A stretch of 64,000 bases of DNA from an uncultured Bacteroidales bacterium (GCA_944323805.1 CALUTW010000001.1:1-64000), one strand, 5' to 3'; positions 35,207 through 44,672 are shown, numbered from the stretch's first letter. Numbers and translations are program-made. The notes: generated from the letters alone by a model not told the origin.

Positions 35207-37318
35207 TCAGTCCAGCCTGTCCAGATTGTCGAGGAACAGGCTGGCAGATGCATCGGAAGGCATCCTCCAGTCTCCTCTCGGGGAGAGTGTCACAGATCCG
35301 ACTTTAGGCCCGTCCGGAAGGCATGACCGCTTGAACTGCTGGCTGAAGAATCTCCTGAAGAAGATCTTCAGCCATTTCTTTACAGTATCCCTGTCGTATC
35401 TGTCCCATGGCTGTCCCTGTTCAGCATCCTGATGTGTCTGCGGACTGCAGAACGCCTTTTCGGCAAGGAAAAGTATCTTTTCAGGCGTGTATCCGAAACG
35501 GAAGAAATTGTACAGGAAGAAGTCATGCAGTTCATAAGGGCCTACAAGGTCTTCTGTCTTCTGCAGGATATTCCCGTTATTGTCGGCAGGAAGCAGTTCC
35601 GGGCTTATCGGGGTATCTATGATGTCCAGCAGTATATCGCGGACTGTCCTGGTGCCGGATGCTCCTTCCATGTAGCCGGCGCCGGTCGCTCCGGAGGCGA
35701 AGTGGTTGTCGGCAATCCATCTTACAAGGTGCCTGACAAGTGTCTTCGGTATGCTTGCGTTGACAGCATACATAGACATGTGGTCACCGTTGTATGTCGC
35801 CCAGCCAAGTGCAAGCTCGGACAGGTCTCCCGTGCCTATGACGATGCCCCCGTTCTGATTGGCCACATCCATGAGTATCTGTGTCCGTTCGCGGGCCTGG
35901 GAGTTCTCGTAAGTGATATCATGGACATCCTTGTCATGTCCTATGTCCATGAAATGCCTGTCACAGGCCGCTGTGATTGATATCTCTTTTGAAGTGATGC
36001 CCAAGGCATGCATAAGGTCCCAGGCATTGCCGTGTGTGCGGCCTGTAGTCCCGTATCCTGGCATGGTAATGCCTATGATGCGGCTTCTTTCCCATCCGAG
36101 CCTGTCGAAAGCCATTGCCGTGACCAGCAGCGCGAGTGTGCTGTCAAGCCCTCCGGAGATGCCTATCACTGCAGTCCTGCATCTGATATGGTCCAGCCTG
36201 GTCATAAGCCCTGAAACCTGCATCGAGAATATCTCCCTGCACCGGTCCTTCATTTCTTGCCCGTATCCTCCCGGTACAAACGGATGCGGCTCGACATATC
36301 TGTACAGCATGCTGTTGAAATCGGTGTCTGCCGGTTTTCCGACCGGCACCCTTGAATACAGCCTGCCGTATCCGGATGCTTCGGTTCCGTCAGGGGAATA
36401 TGCCTTGAATGTGTTCATCTTCTGTCTCAGTACTGCAAGCTTGCCGCAGTCGATATCTGCTATGAGCAGTTGAGGTCCGGTAACGAATCTTTCGTTTTCG
36501 GCAAGTATGCTGCCGTTCTCGCATATCAGGGCTGCCCCGGCATAGGTCATATCCTGGGTGGATTCTCCGTAGCCGGCTGAAGAGTAGATATATCCCGATA
36601 CCGTACGGGCCGACTGCTGGCATACCAGGGTGCGTCTGTACTCATGTTTCATCAGGACCTCGTTGCTTGCCGACAGGTTGACTATGACCCGCGCTCCTGC
36701 GATGGCAAGCCATGATGACGGCGGGACAGGTGTCCACAGGTCTTCGCAGATTTCAATCCCGAACGGGATATTGCCTATTTCGAAGATCATGTTAGGGGAT
36801 ATGTTGCATCTGAAGCCGGCGTATTCGGTTTCGGCCGTGAACCCTTCCCGTACCGAATCCTTGCCGTTAAAGATGAAATGCCCATCTCCTGCTGTAGCCG
36901 GAGTCATGAAATCCGTTCCCGGGCTGAACCATCGCGATTCATAAAACTCATTGTAGGTGGGGATATGGATTTTCGGGACAAGTCCCTTAATGTTGCCGTT
37001 CCTTATGACTGCTGCACAATTGTACAGTCGGTCCCTGCTCCTGACTGGAGTGCCTGCGACTATAGTGATGTCCTTGCCGCGGCTGTGCTCCATGATTCTT
37101 GCCGTGCCTTGTTCTGCGGCGTCCAGCAGGATGTCCTGTCCGAAAAGGTCTCCGCACGTATATCCTGTCAGGCACAGTTCCGGGAAGACAATCAGCGAAA
37201 CCTCTTTCCCGGCGGCCTCGTCAATCAGGCTGCATATGCATTCAACATTGCGGGTCACGTCTCCCGGCTTTACAGAGGGTTTTGCAGCGGCAACCCTCAG
37301 GAATCCGTAGTCTTTCAT
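35207..37318 (-). CDS. nadE: Glutamine-dependent NAD+ synthetase
   Basis: Two-domain enzyme of 703 residues for the last step of NAD synthesis. The N-terminal nitrilase-like glutaminase has its triad in VFPELCLTGY (Glu), VPKIHIPTYNEFYE (Lys) and GIEICEDLW (Cys). The C-terminal synthetase has the ATP-pyrophosphatase loop GISGGLDST near residue 385. The long fused form is the type that takes ammonia from glutamine through an internal tunnel. The start at 37318 (MKDYGFLRVAAA) matches the usual opening of Bacteroidales homologues; an ATG four codons earlier is possible. It converges with the GH43 gene. Confidence 0.96.
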   Translation of the reverse strand: MKDYGFLRVAAAKPSVKPGDVTRNVECICSLIDEAAGKEVSLIVFPELCLTGYTCGDLFGQDILLDAAEQGTARIMEHSRGKDITIVAGTPVRSRDRLYNCAAVIRNGNIKGLVPKIHIPTYNEFYESRWFSPGTDFMTPATAGDGHFIFNGKDSVREGFTAETEYAGFRCNISPNMIFEIGNIPFGIEICEDLWTPVPPSSWLAIAGARVIVNLSASNEVLMKHEYRRTLVCQQSARTVSGYIYSSAGYGESTQDMTYAGAALICENGSILAENERFVTGPQLLIADIDCGKLAVLRQKMNTFKAYSPDGTEASGYGRLYSRVPVGKPADTDFNSMLYRYVEPHPFVPGGYGQEMKDRCREIFSMQVSGLMTRLDHIRCRTAVIGISGGLDSTLALLVTAMAFDRLGWERSRIIGITMPGYGTTGRTHGNAWDLMHALGITSKEISITAACDRHFMDIGHDKDVHDITYENSQARERTQILMDVANQNGGIVIGTGDLSELALGWATYNGDHMSMYAVNASIPKTLVRHLVRWIADNHFASGATGAGYMEGASGTRTVRDILLDIIDTPISPELLPADNNGNILQKTEDLVGPYELHDFFLYNFFRFGYTPEKILFLAEKAFCSPQTHQDAEQGQPWDRYDRDTVKKWLKIFFRRFFSQQFKRSCLPDGPKVGSVTLSPRGDWRMPSDASASLFLDNLDRLD

Positions 37319-37362
37319 CCTTGTACCCATATCTTCAGTTATTGCTGGACTGTTTCCGCGGC

Positions 37363-37863
37363 TTACTGCATGTCAGAAGCCATATTCTCCATCTCGGAGA
37401 CAGGTATCCTGCCACCGATATATATCAATGCATATTCCGAACCGGAGAACATTATCATCTCGAGTATGGTTGAATCCCCTTCCATCTTGACCCATACCGA
37501 CATGTCATCGTCGTCATTGTTCATTTCAGCGGCCTTTTCATAACCGGAAAGGATGCTGGTCAGCTCGGCCGACATTGAATCCCTGACATCTTCCTCCGCC
37601 TGTTCGGCCGACACGACGGTTATCCGGTCTACGTATTTGAGCCATGCGCTGTCTCCGTCATCATCATTCCCGGCGGCCATCTTTGCCAGTCCGAGCAGGA
37701 ATCTGCCCATATTGACTGACTCGACACCTTCTTTGTCGCCGTATTTCTCTATAATGCCGATGACAGCGGATTCCCGGTCATTTGCTTTCTTTGCATGCAT
37801 GACTGTGCCGGATACGGCCATGACTATTGCCGCGAGTATGGCGGCCATTATTCTCTTTTTCAT
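37363..37863 (-). CDS. DUF4252 family exported protein
   Basis: Protein of 166 residues with a signal peptide (MKKRIMAAILAAIVMAVSGTVMHA). The mature domain contains the GFLLGLAKMA-like helix and an acidic middle, and ends in a segment resembling EIMIFSG, as in the small DUF4252 family of Bacteroidota, whose role is unknown. The start at 37863 was chosen to place the signal peptide first; the longer frame would run into the hairpin downstream of the DUF3276 gene. It lies 44 bases upstream of nadE on the same strand. Confidence 0.8.
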   Translation of the reverse strand: MKKRIMAAILAAIVMAVSGTVMHAKKANDRESAVIGIIEKYGDKEGVESVNMGRFLLGLAKMAAGNDDDGDSAWLKYVDRITVVSAEQAEEDVRDSMSAELTSILSGYEKAAEMNNDDDDMSVWVKMEGDSTILEMIMFSGSEYALIYIGGRIPVSEMENMASDMQ

Positions 37864-37922
37864 TTCAGGTCCTTTAAATTTTGTGTCAGCTGATTGATAT
37901 GATTCCGTTAAAACATGAAAAT

Positions 37923-37951
37923 ACCCTTGCCGCCGGACCGGTGGCAAGGGT
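37923..37951 (-). terminator. Terminator after the DUF3276 gene
   Basis: ACCCTTGCC/GGCAAGGGT stem of 9 pairs with an 11-base GC-rich loop, followed on the minus strand by ATTTTCATGTTTT. Confidence 0.75.
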
Positions 37952-37984
37952 TATTGCTGAAGCAGAAAACCGGCGGCACTGCTG

Positions 37985-38335
37985 CTATAGTTCCTCGAAA
38001 TCGACATCCGAGAAACTGTTCTCCTCATCCTTGTGTTCCGGTATGTCCTCGCCCTTGAGGCAGTTCTGCTTGATGTATTCTATTACTTCCTGGAGTCCTT
38101 CTGCGAATTTGTCAAAATCCTCCTTGTAAAGGAAAATCTTATGCTTGTCATAGGCAAAATGCCCGTCCTTGTCCACCCTGCGTTTGCTTTCAGTGATAGT
38201 CAGATAATAGTCATTGCCTTTAGTGGCCTTGACATCAAAGAAGTATGTGCGTTTTCCCGCCCTGATCGGCTTGGAGTAGACATCCTCGCTTGAACGCTCG
38301 ATTGAGCCGGCTCCTTCAATATCCTCACTGTACAT
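37985..38335 (-). CDS. DUF3276 / PUR-alpha-like protein
   Basis: A 116-residue cytoplasmic protein with one PUR-type repeat (AGKRTYFFDVKATKGNDYYLTITESKR). PUR domains bind single-stranded nucleic acid; bacterial members such as the Borrelia one form dimers that resemble eukaryotic Pur-alpha. The C-terminal 25 residues are acidic and probably disordered. It is a single-gene unit divergent from nusB. Confidence 0.9.
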   Translation of the reverse strand: MYSEDIEGAGSIERSSEDVYSKPIRAGKRTYFFDVKATKGNDYYLTITESKRRVDKDGHFAYDKHKIFLYKEDFDKFAEGLQEVIEYIKQNCLKGEDIPEHKDEENSFSDVDFEEL

Positions 38336-38365
38336 TACGATGTAATTTTTTTATGTAAAACCTTG

Positions 38366-38373
38366 CAAATATA
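38366..38373 (-). promoter_or_regulatory. -7 element of the DUF3276 gene
   Basis: TATATTTG on the minus strand, 31 bases before the start codon; no clear TTG partner is seen. Confidence 0.5.
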
Positions 38374-38395
38374 AGGATTTTTCTGAAATAGAGTA

Positions 38396-38403
38396 TATCT
38401 TTG
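38396..38403 (+). promoter_or_regulatory. -7 element of nusB
   Basis: TATCTTTG, 21 bases before the nusB start; the upstream element is only a T-rich run. Confidence 0.5.
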
Positions 38404-38424
38404 CAGAAATTTTTGAGTTCACAT

Positions 38425-39384
38425 ATGCTTAACAGACGTATTCTAAGGATAAAGGCTTTCAAGGTGTTGTACAGCAGTATGGCGGCAGGGAACATGTCGC
38501 TGGCGGAGGCGGAGTCTGTACTCGAGGAATCCTGCGAGGCTACCAGAGACCTCTACATCTTCATGCTGGGCATCGTGTCTCCTCTTACCGCAGTGGCAAG
38601 GGAGCGGATAGAAGCCGCAAAGGCGAAATTCAATCCGTCCGAGGAGGAACGCAACCCCAATATGAAATTTGCCGGCAACCGTCTTGCTGCTCTGCTTGAT
38701 GCTGATCCGGATTTCACAAAGATATTCAGGAAGAAGAAATTCTCGTGGGAACAGTACGACCTCTTTCTTAAGAAGATATATGCTTCAGTTTCAGGCAAGA
38801 AGTACTTCGCGGACTATATGGCTTCCCCGGAGTCGTCCTTGAAGGAAGACTGCCGGCTGTTCGTGAAGATTTTCGAAAAGGAGTTCGTGGACAGTCCCGA
38901 GCTGGAGAAGATTCTGGAGGACATGTCAATATACTGGAATGACGACCTCGCATATTCCCTTACGTTCGTCTGCCGCAGCCTGGATTCCATTGCAAAAGGG
39001 GAGAGATGGAGTCTTCCTGCCCTGTACATGAGCGATCTTGTACCTGGACCTGACAAGGAGAGCGACAAGCTTTTTGTGAAAAAGCTGCTCAGGAGCGCGT
39101 TTACCGGTTATCAGAAGTATTCCGAGATGGTGTCCGCATCGGTGTCCAACTGGGACAGGGAAAGGATTGTGTCTACCGATATGGCGCTGATCGTGCTCGG
39201 CCTTGCCGAGGCCGTGACATTCCCGGCAATACCTGTCAAGGTCACTATCAATGAATATGTCGAGATCTCCAAGTTCTACGGAACGCCAAAGAGCCGCATA
39301 TTCGTGAACGGACTTCTCGACCGGCTGATACAGAAAATGGTCAATGACGGCCAGATTGAAAAGAGCGGGAAAGGGCTTATATAG
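38425..39384 (+). CDS. nusB: Transcription antitermination factor NusB (long form)
   Basis: Protein of 319 residues. It opens with the NusB start NRRILRIKAFKVLYS, and the C-terminal part (about 190-310) is the canonical helical domain, with STDMALIVLGLAEAVTFPAIPVKVTINEYVEISKFY. NusB binds boxA RNA with NusE to prevent termination in rRNA operons. E. coli NusB has about 140 residues, so this form carries about 160 extra residues in the middle. This long form is usual in Bacteroidota. The start at 38425 gives the standard opening and lies after the -7 element. Confidence 0.93.
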   Translation: MLNRRILRIKAFKVLYSSMAAGNMSLAEAESVLEESCEATRDLYIFMLGIVSPLTAVARERIEAAKAKFNPSEEERNPNMKFAGNRLAALLDADPDFTKIFRKKKFSWEQYDLFLKKIYASVSGKKYFADYMASPESSLKEDCRLFVKIFEKEFVDSPELEKILEDMSIYWNDDLAYSLTFVCRSLDSIAKGERWSLPALYMSDLVPGPDKESDKLFVKKLLRSAFTGYQKYSEMVSASVSNWDRERIVSTDMALIVLGLAEAVTFPAIPVKVTINEYVEISKFYGTPKSRIFVNGLLDRLIQKMVNDGQIEKSGKGLI

Positions 39385-39397
39385 GATAACAAATAAA

Positions 39398-39429
39398 TTT
39401 GCTCTGCTCTCGGCTTCTGCGTATATTTG
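39398..39429 (+). promoter_or_regulatory. Promoter of yajC
   Basis: TTTG (39398-39401), 20 bases, TATATTTG (39422-39429). Confidence 0.7.
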
Positions 39430-39500
39430 CATCCGAAGTTTCTGCCGGGAATCCGGCTATTTATAAATGTGCGTCCTTTGACGCAAAACCAGATCTGAAA

Positions 39501-39827
39501 ATGAATATCTTGACATTATTACAGGCAGCACCTGGTGCTGCACAGCAGCCTGCAGGCGGAGGCTGGTCCATGTGGATTATGCTTATCCTCATCTTCGTGG
39601 TCATGTGGCTTTTCATGATCCGTCCACAGAGGAAGCAGCAGAAGGAACTCCAGAAATTCCGTGAAGGTCTCCAGAAAGGGGATAAGATTGTCACTATCGG
39701 GGGCATTTACGGCACCGTCGCAGAAGTGAAGGAGAAGACCCTTATCATCGAGGTTGACAGCAATGTCAAGATCAAGGTTGACAAGAACTCGGTGGTAAAG
39801 GATTTTTCCGCTGCCCAGCAGCAGTAG
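39501..39827 (+). CDS. yajC: Preprotein translocase subunit YajC
   Basis: A 108-residue single-pass inner-membrane protein of the SecDF-YajC complex. The membrane segment is at about 22-42, followed at once by the family signature MIRPQRKQQKE and the small soluble domain GDKIVTIGGIYGTV. It starts a cluster with the YbbR-like gene and coaE. Confidence 0.95.
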   Translation: MNILTLLQAAPGAAQQPAGGGWSMWIMLILIFVVMWLFMIRPQRKQQKELQKFREGLQKGDKIVTIGGIYGTVAEVKEKTLIIEVDSNVKIKVDKNSVVKDFSAAQQQ

Positions 39828-39879
39828 GGAAGTACATTTGATGCAGGAGGCTGTGCCTCGCTGATGTACGGTACTGCAT

Positions 39880-40854
39880 ATGAAAAGGATAATCGGCAAA
39901 ATATTGCAGTTGATTGATTTCAACGGGAGAGATTGGACAGTATTCCTGCTTTCTCTCCTGTTGGCTTTTAGCATATGGCTAATACATAATCTTTCCCTCA
40001 GGTATTCTGAATTCATCCAGGTGCCGGTAAGGGTCCAGTGCGAGCTCGAAGGGCATGCCGATCTTTCTTCCAATGTGGGGGATATTGTGGCCCGCTGCCA
40101 GACAAGCGGATACAATGTCCTCAGGGCCGACAGGCAGCTGAAAGGCAAGCCTATGGTACTGAAGGTTGATCCGTCCGTGCTCCATAATCGCGACGGGGAG
40201 ACTTTCTATCTGACTTCAGACGGCCTTCAGGAATATGCCCACCTGATTTTCGGGGAGAATGTGACAATCGAATATTTCCTGAGCGATACCGTTTTTTTTC
40301 GCTTCCCGTACGAGACTCACAAGAAAGTGCCTGTATTTCCTGTCCATATCCTGAGATATGACCCTCAGTTTATCGGTCAGGGAGAGCTTGCGGTCGAGCC
40401 TGACTCAGTCGTGCTGTACGGGGAACCGTCACATCTTGACAATATCGACAGGGTAATGACCGAGGCTATAAGGATTGACGGGATTTCCTCCAATGTGCAT
40501 GGTACAGCCAGGCTTGAACGTGTCAAGGGCATCCGTATGTCTACGGGGACTGTAAGGTATTCCCAGAACGTGACGAGATATGTGGAGGTCAAGTCTGTCG
40601 TCTCCATCCAGGGGCGAAATGTGCCTCCGGATAAGGAACTGAGAATATATCCGTCGACGGCGGAGGTGTCGTTCCGCTGTATCTTTCCGATGCCGGTCAA
40701 TATTACAGGGTCTGTCCGCTTCTATGTAGACTACAATGATTTCATGGATTCCCTGGACGGGAAATGCACTGTCGTGACTGACCCGCTTCCGCCTGAGATA
40801 ATCGGGTATGAGGTGCGGCCTATCGTGTTTGACTGTGTTGTCAATGAACGCTGA
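39880..40854 (+). CDS. YbbR-like (CdaR-like) domain protein
   Basis: Protein of 324 residues with one N-terminal membrane helix (about 20-36, FLLSLLLAFSIWLIHNLS) and a periplasmic part of YbbR-type repeats such as VPVRVQCEL and VPVFPVHI, with the recurring pattern PDSVVLYGEPSHLDNIDRV. In Firmicutes YbbR (CdaR) regulates the diadenylate cyclase CdaA; no cdaA gene is present here. The stop overlaps the coaE start (TGATG), so the two are translationally coupled. Confidence 0.85.
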   Translation: MKRIIGKILQLIDFNGRDWTVFLLSLLLAFSIWLIHNLSLRYSEFIQVPVRVQCELEGHADLSSNVGDIVARCQTSGYNVLRADRQLKGKPMVLKVDPSVLHNRDGETFYLTSDGLQEYAHLIFGENVTIEYFLSDTVFFRFPYETHKKVPVFPVHILRYDPQFIGQGELAVEPDSVVLYGEPSHLDNIDRVMTEAIRIDGISSNVHGTARLERVKGIRMSTGTVRYSQNVTRYVEVKSVVSIQGRNVPPDKELRIYPSTAEVSFRCIFPMPVNITGSVRFYVDYNDFMDSLDGKCTVVTDPLPPEIIGYEVRPIVFDCVVNER

Positions 40855-41492
40855 TGAAGACTCTTGCCGTAACAGGGGGAATCGGCAGCGGTAAGTCTCT
40901 CGTATGTTCAGAGTTCGCTGCATTAGGGGTGCCGGTATATGATTCCGACAGCCGGACCAAGCGGCTGTATGATACCGACAGGTCCCTTGTCGACAGCCTC
41001 GAATCCGCTTTCGGATGCCGTCTGCTCGATGACAGCGGGACATTTGACAGGGCCCGTCTTGCATTACTTGTATTTCCAGACGAGGAAAATATGAAAAAGC
41101 TGGAATCGCTTGTACATCCGCGTGTGCTTGATGATTTCGTGCGGTGGAGAGAAGGGGTGGCGGACAGCCTTCCGTGCTGGAATCCGGCTGCAGGCAATGT
41201 CCCGTTTGTCATAATCGAATCTGCCATAATCCTTGAAAAGCCCCTTTTCCACAGTGTAGCCGACCGGGTACTTCTGGTGGATGCGCCGGTTGCGACAAGG
41301 CTGCAGCGGGCCTGTGCAAGGGATGGGGCATCGGAGGCTGCAGTAATGGAAAGGATGGCCCGGCAGCCGATGTTCAATGCCTTTTCTGACGGATTGTCTG
41401 TCCCTGGAGTCGATTTCGTAATCCGGAATGACGGTACTCCGGAGGAACTCAGGGATATGGTAAGGCAGCTCTGCGGGGAACTGTGGAAATGA
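40854..41492 (+). CDS. coaE: Dephospho-CoA kinase
   Basis: P-loop kinase of 212 residues for the last step of coenzyme A synthesis. P-loop GGIGSGKS is at 8-15; the conserved LVHPRV follows near 85, then IIESAIILEK and a lid segment with QRMARQP-like residues near 165. Overlaps the YbbR-like gene by one base. Confidence 0.95.
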   Translation: MKTLAVTGGIGSGKSLVCSEFAALGVPVYDSDSRTKRLYDTDRSLVDSLESAFGCRLLDDSGTFDRARLALLVFPDEENMKKLESLVHPRVLDDFVRWREGVADSLPCWNPAAGNVPFVIIESAIILEKPLFHSVADRVLLVDAPVATRLQRACARDGASEAAVMERMARQPMFNAFSDGLSVPGVDFVIRNDGTPEELRDMVRQLCGELWK

Positions 41493-41513
41493 GCATGAAA
41501 TGTCCGTGCGCAT

Positions 41514-41548
41514 TTTGTGGAGCCGTAATTGAAAAATGTATATATTTG
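41514..41548 (+). promoter_or_regulatory. Promoter of the DUF5606-rimO unit
   Basis: TTTTG near 41513-41517, 23 bases, TATATTTG (41541-41548). Confidence 0.6.
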
Positions 41549-41594
41549 CCGTTGCAAATGAATTTGTGTTGTTTCAGAATAAAAGTGTAAAACC

Positions 41595-42035
41595 ATGAAG
41601 ACAGATCTATCAAAGATTCTTTCAGTATCAGGCCAGAGCGGTCTTTTCCAGTATGTTGCACAGGCAAGGTCAGGCGCAATCGTCGAGGCTCTTGCAGACA
41701 GGAAGAGAGCCTGTTTCGGAATGAACAGCAGGATGACTACGCTGGCTGATATCTCTATCTATACCGATGAAGGCGAAGTCAAGCTCAAGGATGTGCTCCT
41801 CAAAATGAAGGAAGTGCTGGGGGATAATGACGCCCCTTCTTCAAAGTCGTCTCCTGACCAGCTCAAATCCTTGTTCGCCGAGGCGTTGCCGGATTACGAC
41901 AGGGACAGGTTCTATGTATCGCACATGAAGAAGGTTGTGGAATGGTACAATGCCCTTAAGCATTATGCGTCCCTTGATTTTGTCGAGGAGGGCGATGCTG
42001 CAGCTGAGACGGAGCCGGAGGAAGTAAAGGAATAA
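41595..42035 (+). CDS. DUF5606 family protein
   Basis: A 146-residue cytoplasmic protein of a family restricted to Bacteroidota, recognisable from its opening LSKILSVSGQSGLFQYVAQA and the FYVSHMKKVVEWYNAL block. The acidic tail (about 125-146) is probably disordered. Its function is not known to me. Its stop codon overlaps the rimO start (TAATG), so the two are coupled; a link to translation or to RimO is a contextual guess only. Confidence 0.88.
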   Translation: MKTDLSKILSVSGQSGLFQYVAQARSGAIVEALADRKRACFGMNSRMTTLADISIYTDEGEVKLKDVLLKMKEVLGDNDAPSSKSSPDQLKSLFAEALPDYDRDRFYVSHMKKVVEWYNALKHYASLDFVEEGDAAAETEPEEVKE

Positions 42036-43375
42036 TGATGGACCGTCTCAGGAGACTTCAGATACAGACACTCGGATGTTCCAAGAACAGGGTCGATTCG
42101 GAGCATATACTTTCCCAGCTGGAGGGATATTATGAAATTATCCCCGAATCAGAGGAAGATGCTCCTGTCGATGTGCTGTTGCTGAATACCTGCGGATTCA
42201 TAGGGGATGCCAAGGAAGAGTCCGTAGACGCCATCCTTCATGCGGCAGGACGGAAAAAACAGGGGACAGTCGGACAGATAATTGTGTTCGGCTGTCTTTC
42301 CCAGCGGTATCAGGATGAACTGCCGGAGCTGATTCCGGAGGTGGATGCATGGTTCGGGGCAAGGGACAATGACCCTCTGATCAGGGCTCTCGGGGTGGAG
42401 CCGTCCGGGGACAGGAGGATTGCGAGGCATCTTACCTCTCCGTCGCATTATGCATTTCTGAAGATCTCGGAAGGTTGCGACAGGAGATGTTCATACTGTG
42501 CAATACCTGCAATCAGGGGCAGATACCGGTCTGTACCGATGGAGGAACTGGAGGCCGAGGCCGGACTTCTTGCGGCCAAGGGTGTCAGGGAACTGATACT
42601 GATAGCCCAGGATACCACATATTATGGTCTGGACATATACAGGCGCAGGGCTCTGGCGGAATTGATGGAGAGGTTGTCCCGCATTGAAGGAATCGAGTGG
42701 ATAAGGATACATTATTCATATCCGGATGATTTTCCTGAGGATGTCCTTGACCAGATGGCTGTAAATCCGAAAGTGTGCAGGTATATGGATATTCCTCTGC
42801 AGCATATATCCGACAAGGTGCTTTCAAATATGCGCAGGAATGTGGACGGAGCCTGGACCAGGAGTCTTATCAGGAAGATGAGGGAACGTGTGCCTGGAGT
42901 CGTACTGCGTACCACAATGATAACCGGGCATCCGGGAGAAGGGGAGGAGGAATTCCAGGAACTGCTGGATTTTGTCGGGGAGGCGAGATTCGAGCGTCTT
43001 GGTGCTTTCAGATATTCTGAGGAAGATGGCACATACGGTGCCATGCATTTCAAGGATGAGGTTCCGGAGGATGTGAAGCAGGACAGATGGAACAGGCTGA
43101 TGGAGAAGCAGAGCCTTATTTCCCTTGCATTCAACCAGTCCAGGATAGATTCCGAGATAAAGGTCATTGCGGATGAATATTCTGATGGCGTATTTGTATG
43201 CCGCAGTGAATTCGAGAGTCCGGAGGTTGACGGGGAAATCCTTGTCAGATACGATCCTGTAGTGATGAAGGGGGCTGACCCGTATTCTCTGGTCGGGGAA
43301 TTCATGCTTGTCCGCATTACAGGGGCCGATGAATATGACCTTATTGCCGAACCACTTTCCATAGATGAATTTTGA
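42035..43375 (+). CDS. rimO: Ribosomal protein S12 methylthiotransferase RimO
   Basis: Radical SAM enzyme of 446 residues that adds a methylthio group to an aspartate of ribosomal protein S12. Three N-terminal cysteines for the auxiliary cluster (C15, C53, C87) and the radical SAM triad C148/C152/C155 in CDRRCSYC are all present. A C-terminal TRAM domain (about 375-440) follows. The sequence fits RimO rather than MiaB. The downstream lipoprotein starts 5 bases after its stop. Confidence 0.95.
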   Translation: MMDRLRRLQIQTLGCSKNRVDSEHILSQLEGYYEIIPESEEDAPVDVLLLNTCGFIGDAKEESVDAILHAAGRKKQGTVGQIIVFGCLSQRYQDELPELIPEVDAWFGARDNDPLIRALGVEPSGDRRIARHLTSPSHYAFLKISEGCDRRCSYCAIPAIRGRYRSVPMEELEAEAGLLAAKGVRELILIAQDTTYYGLDIYRRRALAELMERLSRIEGIEWIRIHYSYPDDFPEDVLDQMAVNPKVCRYMDIPLQHISDKVLSNMRRNVDGAWTRSLIRKMRERVPGVVLRTTMITGHPGEGEEEFQELLDFVGEARFERLGAFRYSEEDGTYGAMHFKDEVPEDVKQDRWNRLMEKQSLISLAFNQSRIDSEIKVIADEYSDGVFVCRSEFESPEVDGEILVRYDPVVMKGADPYSLVGEFMLVRITGADEYDLIAEPLSIDEF

Positions 43376-43379
43376 TATT

Positions 43380-44321
43380 ATGAAGAAGCCGAACATTGCT
43401 GTCATAGTGCTGCTGCCGTTTCTGCTGGCATCTTGCGGCCCGTTGTCATATACTGTAGGCGTGGAGCTGAGGCAGCCCTCGCGCTCGGGGCTTGAACTTT
43501 CGGGCAAGACATTATCGGTGGCTTACCTCGACGATGGCAATCCGCTTGATTCAACATTTATTGCATCTGTGTCGGAAGGTTTTGCACAGAGGCTTGAAAG
43601 CGAGTATTTCGGAGGCGAACCGCTAATACAGATATTCAATATCGATAAGGTGCCGGGGGCAGACTATTCTTCCAGGGATTCCGTCATCAATGTCCTTATG
43701 GATACAGGGACCGATGTCGTGTTTGTCTTTGATTCGCCTGTACTTGGGGATGTGTCGCTTTCCGCTCCGCAGAAAGTGGAGACCCCTGTTGTCCGGGATT
43801 CCTCATATCTCGTAGAGGCTTCCATACCGTATTCGCTGAGACTTTATGTCTATGACTCGATGAACAGTGCGGACAAGGTATTCACATATTCAGGAAGCGC
43901 CGTTGCAAATCCTGTGGCCTATACAGGAGGCAATGAGACTGATGACGAAATTGAACGGAAGGCTCTTGATGCGGTCGCATCTCCGGCCAATGATGCCGGC
44001 AGAGTCTCAGGCGGCCCTTTCCTGCCTGTATGGAACGAGGAAAAGCTGACATTCCTGTATTATGATGCCGGCAATATGTCATGGCTCCAGGCACTCGCTG
44101 CCGCACATGAATACAGGTGGCAGGAAGCCATAGGCATCTGGATGAAGCTTACTGATACAGGTAACCTTATGAAGCGTTCCTGTGCGGCATATAATCTTGC
44201 TGTCGCCTTCTATATCCTCGGCCAGTACGATATCGCCGGGGAATGGCTGGATATCTCGGACAGCGACTATCCTGTCCATATGTCATATTCCCTGAGGGAG
44301 AAGATAAAGGAGAGAAAGTAG
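43380..44321 (+). CDS. Lipoprotein, DUF6340-like
   Basis: Protein of 313 residues with a lipoprotein signal ending LLASC (C19). The middle resembles the DUF6340 family, with a segment containing IPYSLRLYVYD and a late pair of TPR-like helices (YRWQEAIGIWMKL, then CAAYNLAVAFYILGQYDIA). It should be tethered to the outer membrane. The start at 43380 was preferred, 5 bases after rimO. Role unknown. The gene ends where rnpB begins on the other strand. Confidence 0.8.
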   Translation: MKKPNIAVIVLLPFLLASCGPLSYTVGVELRQPSRSGLELSGKTLSVAYLDDGNPLDSTFIASVSEGFAQRLESEYFGGEPLIQIFNIDKVPGADYSSRDSVINVLMDTGTDVVFVFDSPVLGDVSLSAPQKVETPVVRDSSYLVEASIPYSLRLYVYDSMNSADKVFTYSGSAVANPVAYTGGNETDDEIERKALDAVASPANDAGRVSGGPFLPVWNEEKLTFLYYDAGNMSWLQALAAAHEYRWQEAIGIWMKLTDTGNLMKRSCAAYNLAVAFYILGQYDIAGEWLDISDSDYPVHMSYSLREKIKERK

Positions 44322-44360
44322 CTCCTCTATAGTCCGCGAATAAATCTTTTTTTTAAAAAA

Positions 44361-44672
44361 AGGAGGAACCGTAAGCCGGTTTCTGTTCTGTTCTGCCATT
44401 TATCTTCGCAACCTACCCCCTGGCATCGGACGGGCAGCCCTTGATTGCCAGTATATTTGGTCTTGCAGGTTTCAGGACCGTACCCGGAGCATGTCGCCAT
44501 ACTCCGTCGTGAGCTCTTGCCTCACGTTTTCACCCTTGCATCCGGAGATGCGGTTGTTTTCTGTTACGGCTTCCACGAGATTGCTCCCGTCTGCGCTTTC
44601 CGCAGTGAAGCGCCCTTTCCTGTCCGGACTTTCCTCACCGGTCAATTGCCGGCGCGGCAGATCGTCCCTCCT
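44361..44672 (-). ncRNA. rnpB: RNase P RNA (class A)
   Basis: The catalytic RNA of RNase P is recognised by its conserved ends. The minus strand begins AAGGAGGGACGATCTGCCGC, runs through the near-universal GAGGAAAGTCCGGAC segment, and ends ACAGAACCGGCTTACGGTTCCTCC, which pairs with the 5' end. An oligo-T run follows (44351-44360 region), acting as terminator. Its 5' end is about 27 bases after the stop of the reductase gene. Confidence 0.96.

Noticed and set aside
36878-37543. Plus-strand open frame of 221 codons opposite nadE
   Set aside because: Antisense to conserved nitrilase-domain codons of nadE; cysteine- and serine-rich shadow with no motif.
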